From Glycomyces sp040645615 (GTDB lineage: Bacteria > Actinomycetota > Actinomycetes > Mycobacteriales > Micromonosporaceae): a stretch of 64,000 bases of DNA. Position 1 is the stretch's first letter. Each line of letters begins with the position of its first letter. The translations under genes and the position numbers were made by a program. The notes under the pieces are model-generated. The model was given only the letters and a program-made list of their open reading frames with translations, did not search any database and was not told the DNA's origin. The stretch spans positions 142,174 through 206,173 of the forward strand of contig NZ_JBEYYO010000005.1 in NCBI RefSeq assembly GCF_040645615.1, written 5' to 3'. Positions 1 through 8,843 of this stretch are shown one piece after another.

Positions 1-1935
1 CGCTCCGACGAAGACCGCTGCGATGTAGACCGCGAGCGCGGCGTACACGGCCGTGGCCACTGCCGGGGTGGTCGCGACCGCTATGGCGCTCGCGATGATC
101 GCGATGAGTGCCCGGGCGGGCCAGCCGAGGCCGAGGTCGCGGCGGGCCACCGGGGAGGCGGCCTTGTCGAGTCCGGCGGCGAGGTCGTAGAAGTAGAGCG
201 CGATGACGGTGAGCAGCGCGTACAGGACCGGCCAGGCCACGCCCGCGCAGATCCCGGCGGCGGCGATCGCGCCGAGTTCGACGGCGCGGAGCCCGGCGGG
301 GATGAACCAGTCGAGGACGCCTTCGTGGTCGGTGCGGGCCACCGAAGCTGCCACGACGAGCGCGAGGGCGGCGAGCCCGAACGGGACCCACGGAGGCGTG
401 TCGAGGGCCGCGGCGAGCACGGCGCCCGCGGCGGCGAGGACGGCGGCGGCGGTGGCCGCGAACGGGGTCATGTCGCCGCTGGTGGCGTTGCGGGGCACGA
501 GCCGGGCGAGCGGGCCGTCGTCGCGGTGCGCGGCCCGGTCGGGGCGGCGCAGGGCGGCGGTGCGCGCGGCGAGCGAACGGAGCGTGCGTCCCAGGGTCGT
601 GTACGCGAGCGCGGCGACCTGCCAGGTCAGCAGGGCCGCGAGGGCGATCTGGGGGCCGAACGCGACGGCGGCGACGGCCAAGAGCAGCCAGCGTTCGCCC
701 ACGGGCGCGACGATGGTCCGCTTGATCCAGTACAGGGGGGTGCGGTGGGCGTTGATGACCTGGTCGGAGGCCGAACCGAGCCGCTGCCCCAGGTGCGCGG
801 CGCGCCCGACCGGCGGCGCGGACTCCCTTTCGCGGGCGCGGCGGACCACGGCGGTGTCCAGCAGGACCGCGTACCAGGTGTCGGCGGTGTGCTTGACGGT
901 CTGGACGCACATCGACGCCAGGGCCAGGCCCCACGCGGCCGAGGCCGGGGCGCCGCCCGCCACCGCGCCGGCGGCGAGACCGGCGTAGATCGCGAACTCC
1001 TTGGTGCGGTCGGCCATCATGTCGAGCCAGCCGCCGAAGGACGAGAAGTTCTGGGTGTACCGGGCGAGCTGCCCGTCGACGCAGTCGAACACGAAACTGA
1101 AGTACATGAGCGCCGCGGCGGCGACGTACCACCACGACCATCCGGTCGTGAAGATCGCGGCCGCGCCGGCCGCGAGCGCGATCGACACCCACGTGATCGG
1201 GGTGGGGGTCCAGCCGAGGCGGGCCGAGAGCTTCACGAGTTTCGGCGACCACGAGGAGATCGCGTAGGTCGCGAACAGGTCGTCGTCGTGCTTGACGGCG
1301 TTGCGCAGCCGCCACGCGTCCACGTCGACCGCTTCGAACGCGGCGATGACCTCGCGCGCGGTCTGGGCGTCGGCGACCTGGCGGTGTTCGAGCCCGGCCG
1401 TGCGGTAGGCGTTGACGGGGATCGCGCGGGACTGGAGGAGCGCGAGGACCGCGGCGAACGCGTCGCCCGCGGCGTCGGCGGGCCAGTGCCGGCGGAGGCG
1501 TTCGAGGTGCGCCTCGGAGACCTTCGCGAGGCCGCCGAGGCGGGCCGGGCCGGGCCCGGGGCCGGTGACCAGGCCGCGGTCGACCGTGACCGGGGCCGCG
1601 GCGGGGTCGTCGGCGCCGACGAGGACACCGGAGCGCCGGGAGGAGTCGGAGAGGACCGCATTGATCGTGGTCGGGGAGGCGACCAGGTCGGCGCAGGCCA
1701 GGAACAGCGGCCCGCCCGCGAACGCGAGCTCGCCGATGTGCGCGAGGTCGGTCTCGGCGTCGATCGACTCGATCTGGGAGGCCTTGACGGGACGGTCGGT
1801 GCCGGGCCGGGTGAGGACGGTGACGTCGTCGCAGCCGGCGTCGCGGATCTGGGCGATCAGGCGGTCGAGGACGGTGCGGTCCTCGTCGATCTCGGCGTGG
1901 CCCCCAGGGGCCGGCAGGATGACCGCTCGACTCAC
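1..1935 (-). CDS. CDP-alcohol phosphatidyltransferase with N-terminal nucleotidyltransferase-like domain, 3' part off the window
   Basis: The frame runs from a GTG at 1935 to the left edge (645 codons, no stop reached). Its GTGA overlaps the stop of the ABC ATPase by 4 bases, so the two are translationally coupled. Near 1015-1092 it encodes a perfect CDP-alcohol phosphotransferase signature, D-x2-D-G-x2-A-R-x8-G-x3-D-x3-D, followed by long hydrophobic stretches, so the C-terminal half is membrane-embedded. The first 200 or so residues are soluble and start with a strand-plus-glycine pattern (RAVILPAPGG) like a sugar-nucleotide transferase, but I cannot see a complete NTP-binding motif. Family knowledge: such fusions make CDP-activated polyols and transfer them to lipid or glycan acceptors. 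With a TagH-type ABC ATPase and glycosyltransferases beside it, a role in a wall or membrane glycopolymer is likely. The substrate is not known. Confidence 0.85.
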   Translation of the reverse strand, partial: MSRAVILPAPGGHAEIDEDRTVLDRLIAQIRDAGCDDVTVLTRPGTDRPVKASQIESIDAETDLAHIGELAFAGGPLFLACADLVASPTTINAVLSDSSRRSGVLVGADDPAAAPVTVDRGLVTGPGPGPARLGGLAKVSEAHLERLRRHWPADAAGDAFAAVLALLQSRAIPVNAYRTAGLEHRQVADAQTAREVIAAFEAVDVDAWRLRNAVKHDDDLFATYAISSWSPKLVKLSARLGWTPTPITWVSIALAAGAAAIFTTGWSWWYVAAAALMYFSFVFDCVDGQLARYTQNFSSFGGWLDMMADRTKEFAIYAGLAAGAVAGGAPASAAWGLALASMCVQTVKHTADTWYAVLLDTAVVRRARERESAPPVGRAAHLGQRLGSASDQVINAHRTPLYWIKRTIVAPVGERWLLLAVAAVAFGPQIALAALLTWQVAALAYTTLGRTLRSLAARTAALRRPDRAAHRDDGPLARLVPRNATSGDMTPFAATAAAVLAAAGAVLAAALDTPPWVPFGLAALALVVAASVARTDHEGVLDWFIPAGLRAVELGAIAAAGICAGVAWPVLYALLTVIALYFYDLAAGLDKAASPVARRDLGLGWPARALIAIIASAIAVATTPAVATAVYAALAVYIAAVFVGA

Positions 1936-2783
1936 GTGGCCGCCTCGACCGCGCCGGGGACCGGCGGGGCCGCGGCTTTCTCCGCCGCGGCCTTGGCCGC
2001 GGCGGCCTTCTTCTTCTTGGCGGCGGCCCGGTCGGCGTCGCGCTTCTCGGCGGCCTTGTAGGCGTCCAGCGCCTCGGCGACCGTGCCGTCGGTCTCCAAT
2101 GTGCCCGCGTCGAGGAAGATCCCACGCTCGCAGTACTTCTTCAGGTCGCCTTCGGAGTGGGAGACGAACACGAGGGTGCGGCCCTGGTCGAGCAGCCCCT
2201 TGATGACGGTGTGGCACTTGCGTTTGAACGCGGCGTCGCCGACCGCGAGCGCCTCGTCGACGAGGAGGATCGGGTGCGGCAGCTGGGTGATCACCCCGAA
2301 ACCGAGACGGACCTTCATACCCGAGGAGTAGTGCTTGACGGGCGTGTCGATGAAGTCCTCGAGCTCGGCGAAGTCGACGATCTCGTCGAACTTCGACTTG
2401 ATCTCCTTGTTCGTCATGCCGTGCAGGGCGCCCACGAGGTTCACGTTCTCACGGCCGGTGAGGTCCCCGGAGAACCCGGCGGACAGCGCGATCAGCGGAG
2501 CCACGCGGCCCTCGCGGCGCACATAGCCCTCGTCGGGGATGAGCACGCCGGTGATCAGGCGCAGCAGCGTGGACTTACCGGTGCCGTTGCGGCCGATGAT
2601 GCCGACCGCGTCGCCGGGGAAGATGTCGAAGTTGACATGGCGCAGCGGCCAGAAGTCCTTGGTCGCGACGCCCTTCTGGTTGGCGGAGCGCCGCACGAAC
2701 AGGTCCTTGACCCGGCCTTTCTTCTGCTTGCCTTTCGCGAAGCAGATCCCGAGGTCGCGAGCCTGGATGATCGGCTCTTCCAT
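1932..2783 (-). CDS. ABC transporter ATP-binding protein, polysaccharide/teichoic acid export (TagH type)
   Basis: Cytosolic ATPase of 283 residues for export of a polysaccharide or polyol-phosphate polymer. It shows Walker A (GRNGTGKST), the ABC signature YSSGMK, Walker B (ILLVDEAL) and the switch histidine in FVSHS. The unusual 'YSSGMKVRLGF' signature and the lack of a long linker fit the TagH/Wzt/KpsT group rather than drug exporters. A Lys/Ala-rich tail of about 40 residues follows the nucleotide-binding domain. I chose ATG 2783 because GGAGGG lies about 9 bases upstream; an in-frame start at 2816 would add 11 residues without homology character. It overlaps the downstream CDP-alcohol phosphotransferase gene by 4 bases. 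The matching permease (TagG type) is not in the window and may lie to the left. Confidence 0.9.
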   Translation of the reverse strand: MEEPIIQARDLGICFAKGKQKKGRVKDLFVRRSANQKGVATKDFWPLRHVNFDIFPGDAVGIIGRNGTGKSTLLRLITGVLIPDEGYVRREGRVAPLIALSAGFSGDLTGRENVNLVGALHGMTNKEIKSKFDEIVDFAELEDFIDTPVKHYSSGMKVRLGFGVITQLPHPILLVDEALAVGDAAFKRKCHTVIKGLLDQGRTLVFVSHSEGDLKKYCERGIFLDAGTLETDGTVAEALDAYKAAEKRDADRAAAKKKKAAAAKAAAEKAAAPPVPGAVEAAT

Positions 2784-2876
2784 GGGGGCGGCCCTCCCGG
2801 AACAGGTGGTTGACACAGCGCGCCAATAGTACCGCCCGCATCGCGGGGCCCCATGAGGGCCGATCCGAGACGTTGC

Positions 2877-3230
2877 TCATGGTCCCGGCGCTGGCAGGAG
2901 CCGTAAGTCGGCTTCTTTTGCGGCGCGGCGGCGTTCGGCGGCGAGGCGTTCGACCTCGAAGGCGGCGAGGATTCTGCGGTAGGTGACCTCGGTGCGTTCG
3001 GCCGATTCGCGGGCTTCGCGCCTGGCGGTGCGCAGCTCGGCCCACACCAGCACCAGTCCGGTGAACGTGACCAGGCTCATCAGGGAGGACACGGTCCACA
3101 GGACGCGGGTGCCGCCGGCGAAGGCGACGGCGCAGAGCGCGGCGGCGGCGCAGGCCGCGGCGATGGCGGCGAGGCGGGCGAGCGGCGGGCGGCCGAGGCG
3201 GCGGTACAGGGCTTTGAGCTTAGTCTTCAT
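2877..3230 (-). CDS. Small two-helix membrane protein with cytoplasmic coiled-coil tail
   Basis: Hypothetical protein of 117 residues (120 if the in-frame GTG at 3239 is used). A basic N-terminus is followed by two hydrophobic segments (about residues 18-40 and 44-63), then a charged Arg/Glu/Ala-rich helix likely to form a coiled coil, ending in a Leu-Pro-rich tail. It overlaps the 3' end of the large glycosyltransferase gene by 11 bases and is read in the same direction, so it belongs to that operon. I do not recognise the family. The topology would suit a scaffold or length regulator for the glycosyltransferases, but that is inference. Confidence 0.6.
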   Translation of the reverse strand: MKTKLKALYRRLGRPPLARLAAIAAACAAAALCAVAFAGGTRVLWTVSSLMSLVTFTGLVLVWAELRTARREARESAERTEVTYRRILAAFEVERLAAERRRAAKEADLRLLPAPGP

Positions 3231-5739
3231 CGCGGGCACTCACAGGGTCGGTCGAGGGGGCGGACAGCAGGCCCGCCACGAGGTGGCGGTACGAGTCGTG
3301 GCTGAACCGCTCGCGGACGCGCCGCTGGGCGAGCGCGCTCTGGGCCCCGAAGCGGTCGGGGTCGGCGTAGAGGGCCTCGATCAGCGGAGCCACCTCGGCC
3401 GGTTCACAGTAGAGGGCGGCGTCGCCGAACGTGGCCTCGAAGCGGGGCGGGAGGATCGCCACGCAGCCGGAGGCGAGGGCCTCCAGGACCGCGCGGCCGA
3501 ACGCCTCGTACTGCTGGGGGTGGGGGAAGTACACCCAGAAGTCGAGTTGGTAGAGGAACGAGTCGACGTCGGTCTCGTTGTAGCCGTAGCAGGTCCAGGT
3601 CGCCGGGGGCGGTGCCCCGGTGGCGGCGACCACGGATTTGACGCCGCCCATGACGCGCACGTCCCAGCGTCCGTCGCCGGGGTAGACCAGCGGCAGGTCG
3701 GCGGGGGCGGGCCATTTGGTGCGGTCGTCGCGAGAGTGGCGCCCGACCACGGGCAGGAGCGAGCGGAACCCCTGACGGGGCGGGGCGATCTGGGCCGTCT
3801 CCAGGATGCCGGGCATGTCGAAGTCGGCGAGGGCCCCGGCGGTGAGGCCGCCGAGGGCTTCGCGGACCTGCGGGCCCTGCGGGACCCACAGGGGCGCGAC
3901 GCCGAACATGTCGATCGCGTTGGCGTGGCACGCGTCGGGCACGTAGCGGGCGTCCGAGCCGTCGCGTTCGGCCGGGGCCTGGTTGGCCAGGACGACCATC
4001 CGAGCCGGGCGCACGTTCGAGCGCTCCCCGGAGCGGTACTGGAGGATCGGCGGATAGCGCAGCACCAACAGGTCGCAGACCACGTCGTCGGTGACCAGGA
4101 CGTGTTCGACCTCGCCGGCGTTGATCATCCGCTGGATCGGCTCGCAGATCGGCCGGTCCTCGGTCGTCATGTGCCGCCACGACTCCAGGTGCATGACCGC
4201 GACCGAGCGGCCTTCGGCCGTAAGCGCCCGGATCTCCTCGATCGCGGACTTCTGGGGGCCGCCGAACGGACGCCAGTCGAGGCAGAACACGACGTCGAAA
4301 TGCCTCTGGCGCTGCTCGCCGCGAGCCAGGGCGGCGTGGGCGGGGGCCCAGAACGGGCGCTGCCCGCGCTCCAGGCGCGGGTCGGCGTCATCGCGGGCGA
4401 TCTCCTGGTGCCACAGCGGGTACGCCGACTGGTAGGCGTGGCGCGAGGGGTGCTTCCAGCCCGCGCCGAACTCCTCGCGCGAGAGCGACCCGGGGGCCTG
4501 GCGCATCACGGTGTCGCGCAACGGGAGACGGCGCACCGCGCCTGGGCCGTACGCGGCACCGACCCGGTGCAGGAACTCGGTGTCGGCGCCCTTGCGGACC
4601 TCGTCGTAGTAGCCGAGCCGGTCGAGCACGTCGCGGCGGAACATCATCGACGCGGTCGAGGCCGTGGTGAGGACCCGCCCGGGACGGGTCGCCGTGAGGT
4701 CCTCGTTGAACAAGAACGCCTCGCCGTACGTCAACTGCAGGCCCGGTTCGGCCAGCAGCGGCGCGATCGAACGGGCCAGGCGGCCGGGCGCGGCCCAGTC
4801 GTCGGAGTCCAGGCCCGTCACGAACTCGAACGGGATGTCGGCGGCGTCGATGTGGTCGAACGCGGTGTTGCGCGCCGCGAAGGTGCCGCCGTTGACCTCG
4901 CGGCGCAGCACCGTGACCCGGTCGTCAAGGGCCGCAGCGGCATCGAGCACCGCAGCGTATTCGGGGCCGGAGGCGTCGTCGACCACGACCGCCTCGAAGT
5001 TCACCCACGTGCCCTCGATCAGCGACCGCAACGCCGTCAGCAGGGGCAGCCCGGGCCGGTACGTGGTCATCACCACCGCGATGCGCGGTCCCTCCACCGG
5101 GACCCCCGGGGAGGCGGTCAACCGGTCGAACCAAGGCACTTCGGTATCGGGGCGAAGGCGCAGCTCGGGGTGCCCCGACAGCCGGCCCAACGCGGTGACC
5201 CACGCCGCCTCGTCGCCGCCGCGCTCCGGGTGCGCCAGATCCGCCTCCAACGCCGCGCGCGGGGCCGCGGCCATCCGCTTCCCGTACCGGCGCAGCAGGC
5301 GCGCGGCCCGCTCCGGGTCGAACGTGAACGCCAACTGCGCGTGCACGGCCGCGTCCCGAGCCTGCACCCGACGCGGTCCGGCGAGCGCCAACGCCAAGTC
5401 GTACAACGCCACCGCGTCCCGCCGGTCGGCTTCCGAACCGGTCTGCAATCCCACCACGCGAGCCAACTCGCAGAGCGCGGCCGCATCGGCCCTCGCCGGA
5501 CCGAGCGACCCGGCCCGAGCCGCCTCCAGCAGCTGCGGAAGCGTCAAATCCGGGCACGCTGCGCGCGCGAGCAGATGCCGGCCCGCCGCAGAACGCGTGC
5601 GCAGCGCCGTCGCCGCCAGCGTCCCGGGCCGGCGCGTCCGCGCCCGAGCCAGGTAATCGTCAATGAGACCGGCGGGATACCGCTCGATCTCGTCCACACC
5701 GTTCACCGCATCCGTCTCAATTTCCAGATCCCAATTCAC
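3220..5739 (-). CDS. Two-domain glycosyltransferase: GT2 core plus GT4-like C-terminal domain
   Basis: Cytosolic sugar transferase of 839 residues for a surface glycan. Residues 1-215 are Ala/Arg/Leu-rich repeated helices resembling TPRs. About 219-460 is a family 2 GT-A domain, with the start strand RIAVVMTTYRPG, a VVVDDAS nucleotide motif and a DSDD metal-binding motif. From about 490 a second Rossmann-like domain begins (FDVVFCLDWRPFGGPQKSA) and ends in a GT4-type region (HPQQYEAFGRAVLEALASG, then FGDAALYCEP) in which the E-x7-E pattern can be seen. GTG 5739 is preferred because GGAG lies 8 bases upstream; a TTG at 5787 would add 16 residues. It is divergent from the next glycosyltransferase gene across 130 bases. 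Two catalytic domains suggest addition of two sugars or polymerisation, but the donors are not known. Confidence 0.85.
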   Translation of the reverse strand: MNWDLEIETDAVNGVDEIERYPAGLIDDYLARARTRRPGTLAATALRTRSAAGRHLLARAACPDLTLPQLLEAARAGSLGPARADAAALCELARVVGLQTGSEADRRDAVALYDLALALAGPRRVQARDAAVHAQLAFTFDPERAARLLRRYGKRMAAAPRAALEADLAHPERGGDEAAWVTALGRLSGHPELRLRPDTEVPWFDRLTASPGVPVEGPRIAVVMTTYRPGLPLLTALRSLIEGTWVNFEAVVVDDASGPEYAAVLDAAAALDDRVTVLRREVNGGTFAARNTAFDHIDAADIPFEFVTGLDSDDWAAPGRLARSIAPLLAEPGLQLTYGEAFLFNEDLTATRPGRVLTTASTASMMFRRDVLDRLGYYDEVRKGADTEFLHRVGAAYGPGAVRRLPLRDTVMRQAPGSLSREEFGAGWKHPSRHAYQSAYPLWHQEIARDDADPRLERGQRPFWAPAHAALARGEQRQRHFDVVFCLDWRPFGGPQKSAIEEIRALTAEGRSVAVMHLESWRHMTTEDRPICEPIQRMINAGEVEHVLVTDDVVCDLLVLRYPPILQYRSGERSNVRPARMVVLANQAPAERDGSDARYVPDACHANAIDMFGVAPLWVPQGPQVREALGGLTAGALADFDMPGILETAQIAPPRQGFRSLLPVVGRHSRDDRTKWPAPADLPLVYPGDGRWDVRVMGGVKSVVAATGAPPPATWTCYGYNETDVDSFLYQLDFWVYFPHPQQYEAFGRAVLEALASGCVAILPPRFEATFGDAALYCEPAEVAPLIEALYADPDRFGAQSALAQRRVRERFSHDSYRHLVAGLLSAPSTDPVSARDED

Positions 5740-5869
5740 GCCATTAGCTCCGGCCCGGTCCCGCACGCCCAAATGGCGTCCGAACAATTGCCGTCCATTG
5801 CATAAACAGACGTTGAACAGCCAGTCCGGTCGTCCGACCCCGATCCGAGCGGGTTATCGTGAGGCCGAA

Positions 5870-7369
5870 ATGAACGACTCACCTAAATGCCCGCGCATCG
5901 TCCGCAACGACTATAGGACGCTGCATCCGCCGACCTCCGGCGACTGGCGCCCCACCCTCACCGTGAGCGTCGTCGTCCCGGCCTACGGCAACCAGGAGAA
6001 ACTCGACCTCACCCTGGCCGCACTCGCCGCCCAGACCTACCCGGCCGACCTGACCGAAGTGGTCGTCGTCGACGATAACTCGACCCCGCCCCTGCGCCTG
6101 CCCGAGATCCGCCCCGAACACACCCGCCTGGTCACCACCACGCCGGACTCGTGGGGCTCGGCGCACGGCGTCAACACCGGCGTCGCGCACGCCGACGGGC
6201 AGGTCATCCTCCGCCTCGACTCCGACATGGTCGCCTACGCCGACCACGTCGAGCAGCAGATGCGCTGGCACCACGGCGCCGACTACCTCGCCGTCCTCGG
6301 CCACAAGCGCTTCGTGGCCTGGGAGGCCGGGCACTTCACGCCCGCGCAGGTCCACGAGAAGGTCCGCTGCGGCGAGGCCGCCGCGCTGTTCGCCGTCGAG
6401 GACTCCCGCCCGCACTGGACCGAGCACGTCCTCGCCGACACCGACCATCTCACCACCCACCACCCGCTCAACTACCGGGTGTTCATCGGCGCCACCGGGT
6501 CCCTCCACCGCGACTTCTTCAAGACCGTCGGCGGTCTCGACACCGACCTGCGCCTGGGCTCGGACACCGAGTTCGCCTACCGCCTCGCCCAGGCCGGGGC
6601 CGTGTTCGTGCCCGAGACCGAATCCTCGGCATGGCACCTCGGCTTCCCGCAGATGCAGGAGAAAGAGCAGGAGGGCAGGCACCAGCGGGTCCCCTACATC
6701 GCCCAGCGCGTGCCCCTCCACGGGCTGCGCCGCACCGCGCCCCCGCGCGCCTGGCGCGTCCCCCTCATCGACATCGTGATCGACATCGCCGACGCCACCG
6801 CCGCGGAGGTCGACGCGTGCGTCGCGCCCGTCCTCGGCGGCCCCGACGGCGACGCCCGCATCACCCTCGTCACCGGCCAGGGGCCCGCCCCGCAGGACCG
6901 CGCTTCGATCCTGGGTGGCGAAGGCGCGCAACTGCGCCTGCTCGAAGAGCTCTACGACACCGAAGCGCGCGTGCGCATCAGCACCGACGCGCCCGAAGCC
7001 GACCCGGCAGTCCCCTACCGGCTCCTGCTCCCCGGGCCCGTGCCGCTGCGACCCGACAGCGTCGGCGGCGCACTCGCCGCCATCGAAAGAGTCGACGCCG
7101 GGCTCCTCCTGGCCCAGCTCCCCGGCGGCCCGCCAGCCAGGCTCGAACGCACCGCCGCGTTCGCGCGCGCCCGCCACATCACCGGCGGCACCGACCTCGA
7201 CGCCACCGTGGCCGGGATCTGGGGCGCCGCCGACCACACCGGCCTCGCCGCCCCCGAGAACACCGGCACCGTGTTCGACCCGCCCCCCGCGAGCCTCGCC
7301 GTGCGCATGGTCCGCCGCTACTTCAACTCCAGGCAGAGGGCCCGCCTCCGCGCCCTCCTCAAGCGGTGA
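5870..7369 (+). CDS. Family 2 glycosyltransferase, copy A of a tandem pair
   Basis: Cytosolic GT-A glycosyltransferase of 499 residues. The N-terminal domain has SVVVPAYGNQEKL, the nucleotide-binding VVVVDDNS, the metal-binding LDSD and an acceptor-side D-x-R-LGSDTEF motif. The C-terminal 200 residues form a second, less conserved domain of unknown role. ATG 5870 is chosen because GAGG precedes it and the protein aligns from there with the next gene. The preceding 69 in-frame codons read like non-coding DNA. The gene is followed 4 bases later by a paralogue that is similar over the whole length. The pair may add related residues to one glycan. Sugar specificity cannot be read from the sequence. 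Confidence 0.88.
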   Translation: MNDSPKCPRIVRNDYRTLHPPTSGDWRPTLTVSVVVPAYGNQEKLDLTLAALAAQTYPADLTEVVVVDDNSTPPLRLPEIRPEHTRLVTTTPDSWGSAHGVNTGVAHADGQVILRLDSDMVAYADHVEQQMRWHHGADYLAVLGHKRFVAWEAGHFTPAQVHEKVRCGEAAALFAVEDSRPHWTEHVLADTDHLTTHHPLNYRVFIGATGSLHRDFFKTVGGLDTDLRLGSDTEFAYRLAQAGAVFVPETESSAWHLGFPQMQEKEQEGRHQRVPYIAQRVPLHGLRRTAPPRAWRVPLIDIVIDIADATAAEVDACVAPVLGGPDGDARITLVTGQGPAPQDRASILGGEGAQLRLLEELYDTEARVRISTDAPEADPAVPYRLLLPGPVPLRPDSVGGALAAIERVDAGLLLAQLPGGPPARLERTAAFARARHITGGTDLDATVAGIWGAADHTGLAAPENTGTVFDPPPASLAVRMVRRYFNSRQRARLRALLKR

Positions 7370-7373
7370 CCGC

Positions 7374-8843
7374 GTGAACGAGCCAGCACCGGTCCTGCGC
7401 GGCAACGACTACGGCCCACTGTTCCGCATCGACGACCCCGAGGCGCACCTGAGCGTCAGCGTGGTCATCCCCGCCCACGGCCACCAGGACAAACTGGACG
7501 CGACGCTCGCTTCCCTTGCGGCGCAGACCTACCCGGGCCACCTGCTCGAAGTCGTGGTCGTCGACGACGGCACGCGGCCGCCGCTGCGACTGCCCGAGAT
7601 CCGGCCCAGCCAGACCCGGCTCGTGTCGCCGCTGCCCGGCGGCTGGTCCTCCGCGCACGCCACCAACTCCGGTGCGGCCCAGAGCGATGGCGAGGTGATC
7701 CTGCGCCTGGACTCCGACATGCTCCTGTTCGACGACCACGTGGCCTCGCAGTTGCGCTGGCACCACAAGGCCGACTACCTGGCCGTGCTGGGGCACAAGC
7801 GGTTCGTGGAATACGCGGAAGGCGACCTCGACCCGGTGGCCGTGTTCGACGCGGTGCGTTCGGGAAAGGCCGCCGAGTTGTTCGAAACCGGTGAGGGCCA
7901 ATGGATCGAGAAGATCATCGGCTCGACCGCGGGGCTGCGCGAGGCCGACCATCGGGCGTTCCGGGTGCTCGTCGGTGCCTCGTTCTCGGTGCCGCGCAGG
8001 CTGTTCGAGGCCGCGGGCGGCATGGACGCCGACGTGCTGCTGGGCTCGGACACGATCTTCGGCTACCGGCTCCACCAGGCCGGGGCGGTGTTCGTCCCCG
8101 ACGACCGCTCCTCGGCTTGGCACCTGGGCCCGCGCCAGATCGCCTCCCGCGGGGAGCTCGCGAAACGCTACCGGCGACCGCGTATCGCCGCGCGCGTCCC
8201 CGAACTCGACCTCAAGCGCCCCAGGGCCTCTCGCGGCTGGGAGACTCCGCTGGCCGACGTGGTGATCCACGTCGGACCGCGGGACGCAATCGTTGTCGAG
8301 TCCTGTGTGGACGCGATCCTGTGCGGCTCCGCGCCGGACATCCGGGTCACGCTCCTCGGCGACTGGCCCGAGCCGCTCACCGAACGCCATGCGCCCCTTG
8401 ACGACCCCGATCTCGATGCGCGACTGCTCATGGAGTCGTTCGCGGGCGAGCCGCGCGTGCGCTTTCAGGCCGCGATCGAAGTCGACCGGCGAGTGCCCTA
8501 CCGGATCACGATGCCCGCCGACGCGACGCCGGGCCCGGACGCGGTGGCGTCTCTGGTGGGCTACGCCAACGAGTTCCGCCTCGGCGAGATCGAAGTGGCC
8601 CTGCCTGAAGGCTCGATCCGCTTGGAGCGCAAGGCCGCCGCGGCGCGCGCGGCGCACGTGGGCGCTTCGATCGAGGCGGTGTGGGGCAGTGCCCGGGTCG
8701 CTTCCGGACCGCTCACCGAAGCGTTCGGGGAGCGGTTCAGGCGAGTCGAGTTCGACCCCGAGACGCCGCGTTCAGGACCGGGAGACGCGGGAGTCGGTCC
8801 GAAGCGGGGCAAAGCCCTGGTCCGGCGTCTCCTGGGACGCTGA
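7374..8843 (+). CDS. Family 2 glycosyltransferase, copy B of a tandem pair
   Basis: Paralogue of the gene just upstream, 489 residues. Shared blocks include LAAQTYP, PPLRLPEIRP, VILRLDSDM, RWHH-ADYLAVLGHKRFV and the LGSDT motif, so a tandem duplication is clear. It retains the GT2 start (SVSVVIPAHGHQ), VVVVDDG and DSD metal site. GTG 7374 follows the previous stop by 4 bases, so the pair is co-translated. The C-terminal domain has diverged more than the catalytic half, as expected if acceptor choice has shifted. Its last 72 bases overlap the 3' end of the oppositely oriented glycosyltransferase gene; both C-termini are low-complexity and charged there. Confidence 0.88.
   Translation: MNEPAPVLRGNDYGPLFRIDDPEAHLSVSVVIPAHGHQDKLDATLASLAAQTYPGHLLEVVVVDDGTRPPLRLPEIRPSQTRLVSPLPGGWSSAHATNSGAAQSDGEVILRLDSDMLLFDDHVASQLRWHHKADYLAVLGHKRFVEYAEGDLDPVAVFDAVRSGKAAELFETGEGQWIEKIIGSTAGLREADHRAFRVLVGASFSVPRRLFEAAGGMDADVLLGSDTIFGYRLHQAGAVFVPDDRSSAWHLGPRQIASRGELAKRYRRPRIAARVPELDLKRPRASRGWETPLADVVIHVGPRDAIVVESCVDAILCGSAPDIRVTLLGDWPEPLTERHAPLDDPDLDARLLMESFAGEPRVRFQAAIEVDRRVPYRITMPADATPGPDAVASLVGYANEFRLGEIEVALPEGSIRLERKAAAARAAHVGASIEAVWGSARVASGPLTEAFGERFRRVEFDPETPRSGPGDAGVGPKRGKALVRRLLGR

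Noticed and set aside
2983..5805. A 940-codon frame opposite the large glycosyltransferase gene
   Set aside because: The opposite strand has clear glycosyltransferase motifs and this one has only Arg/Gly/Val-rich composition.
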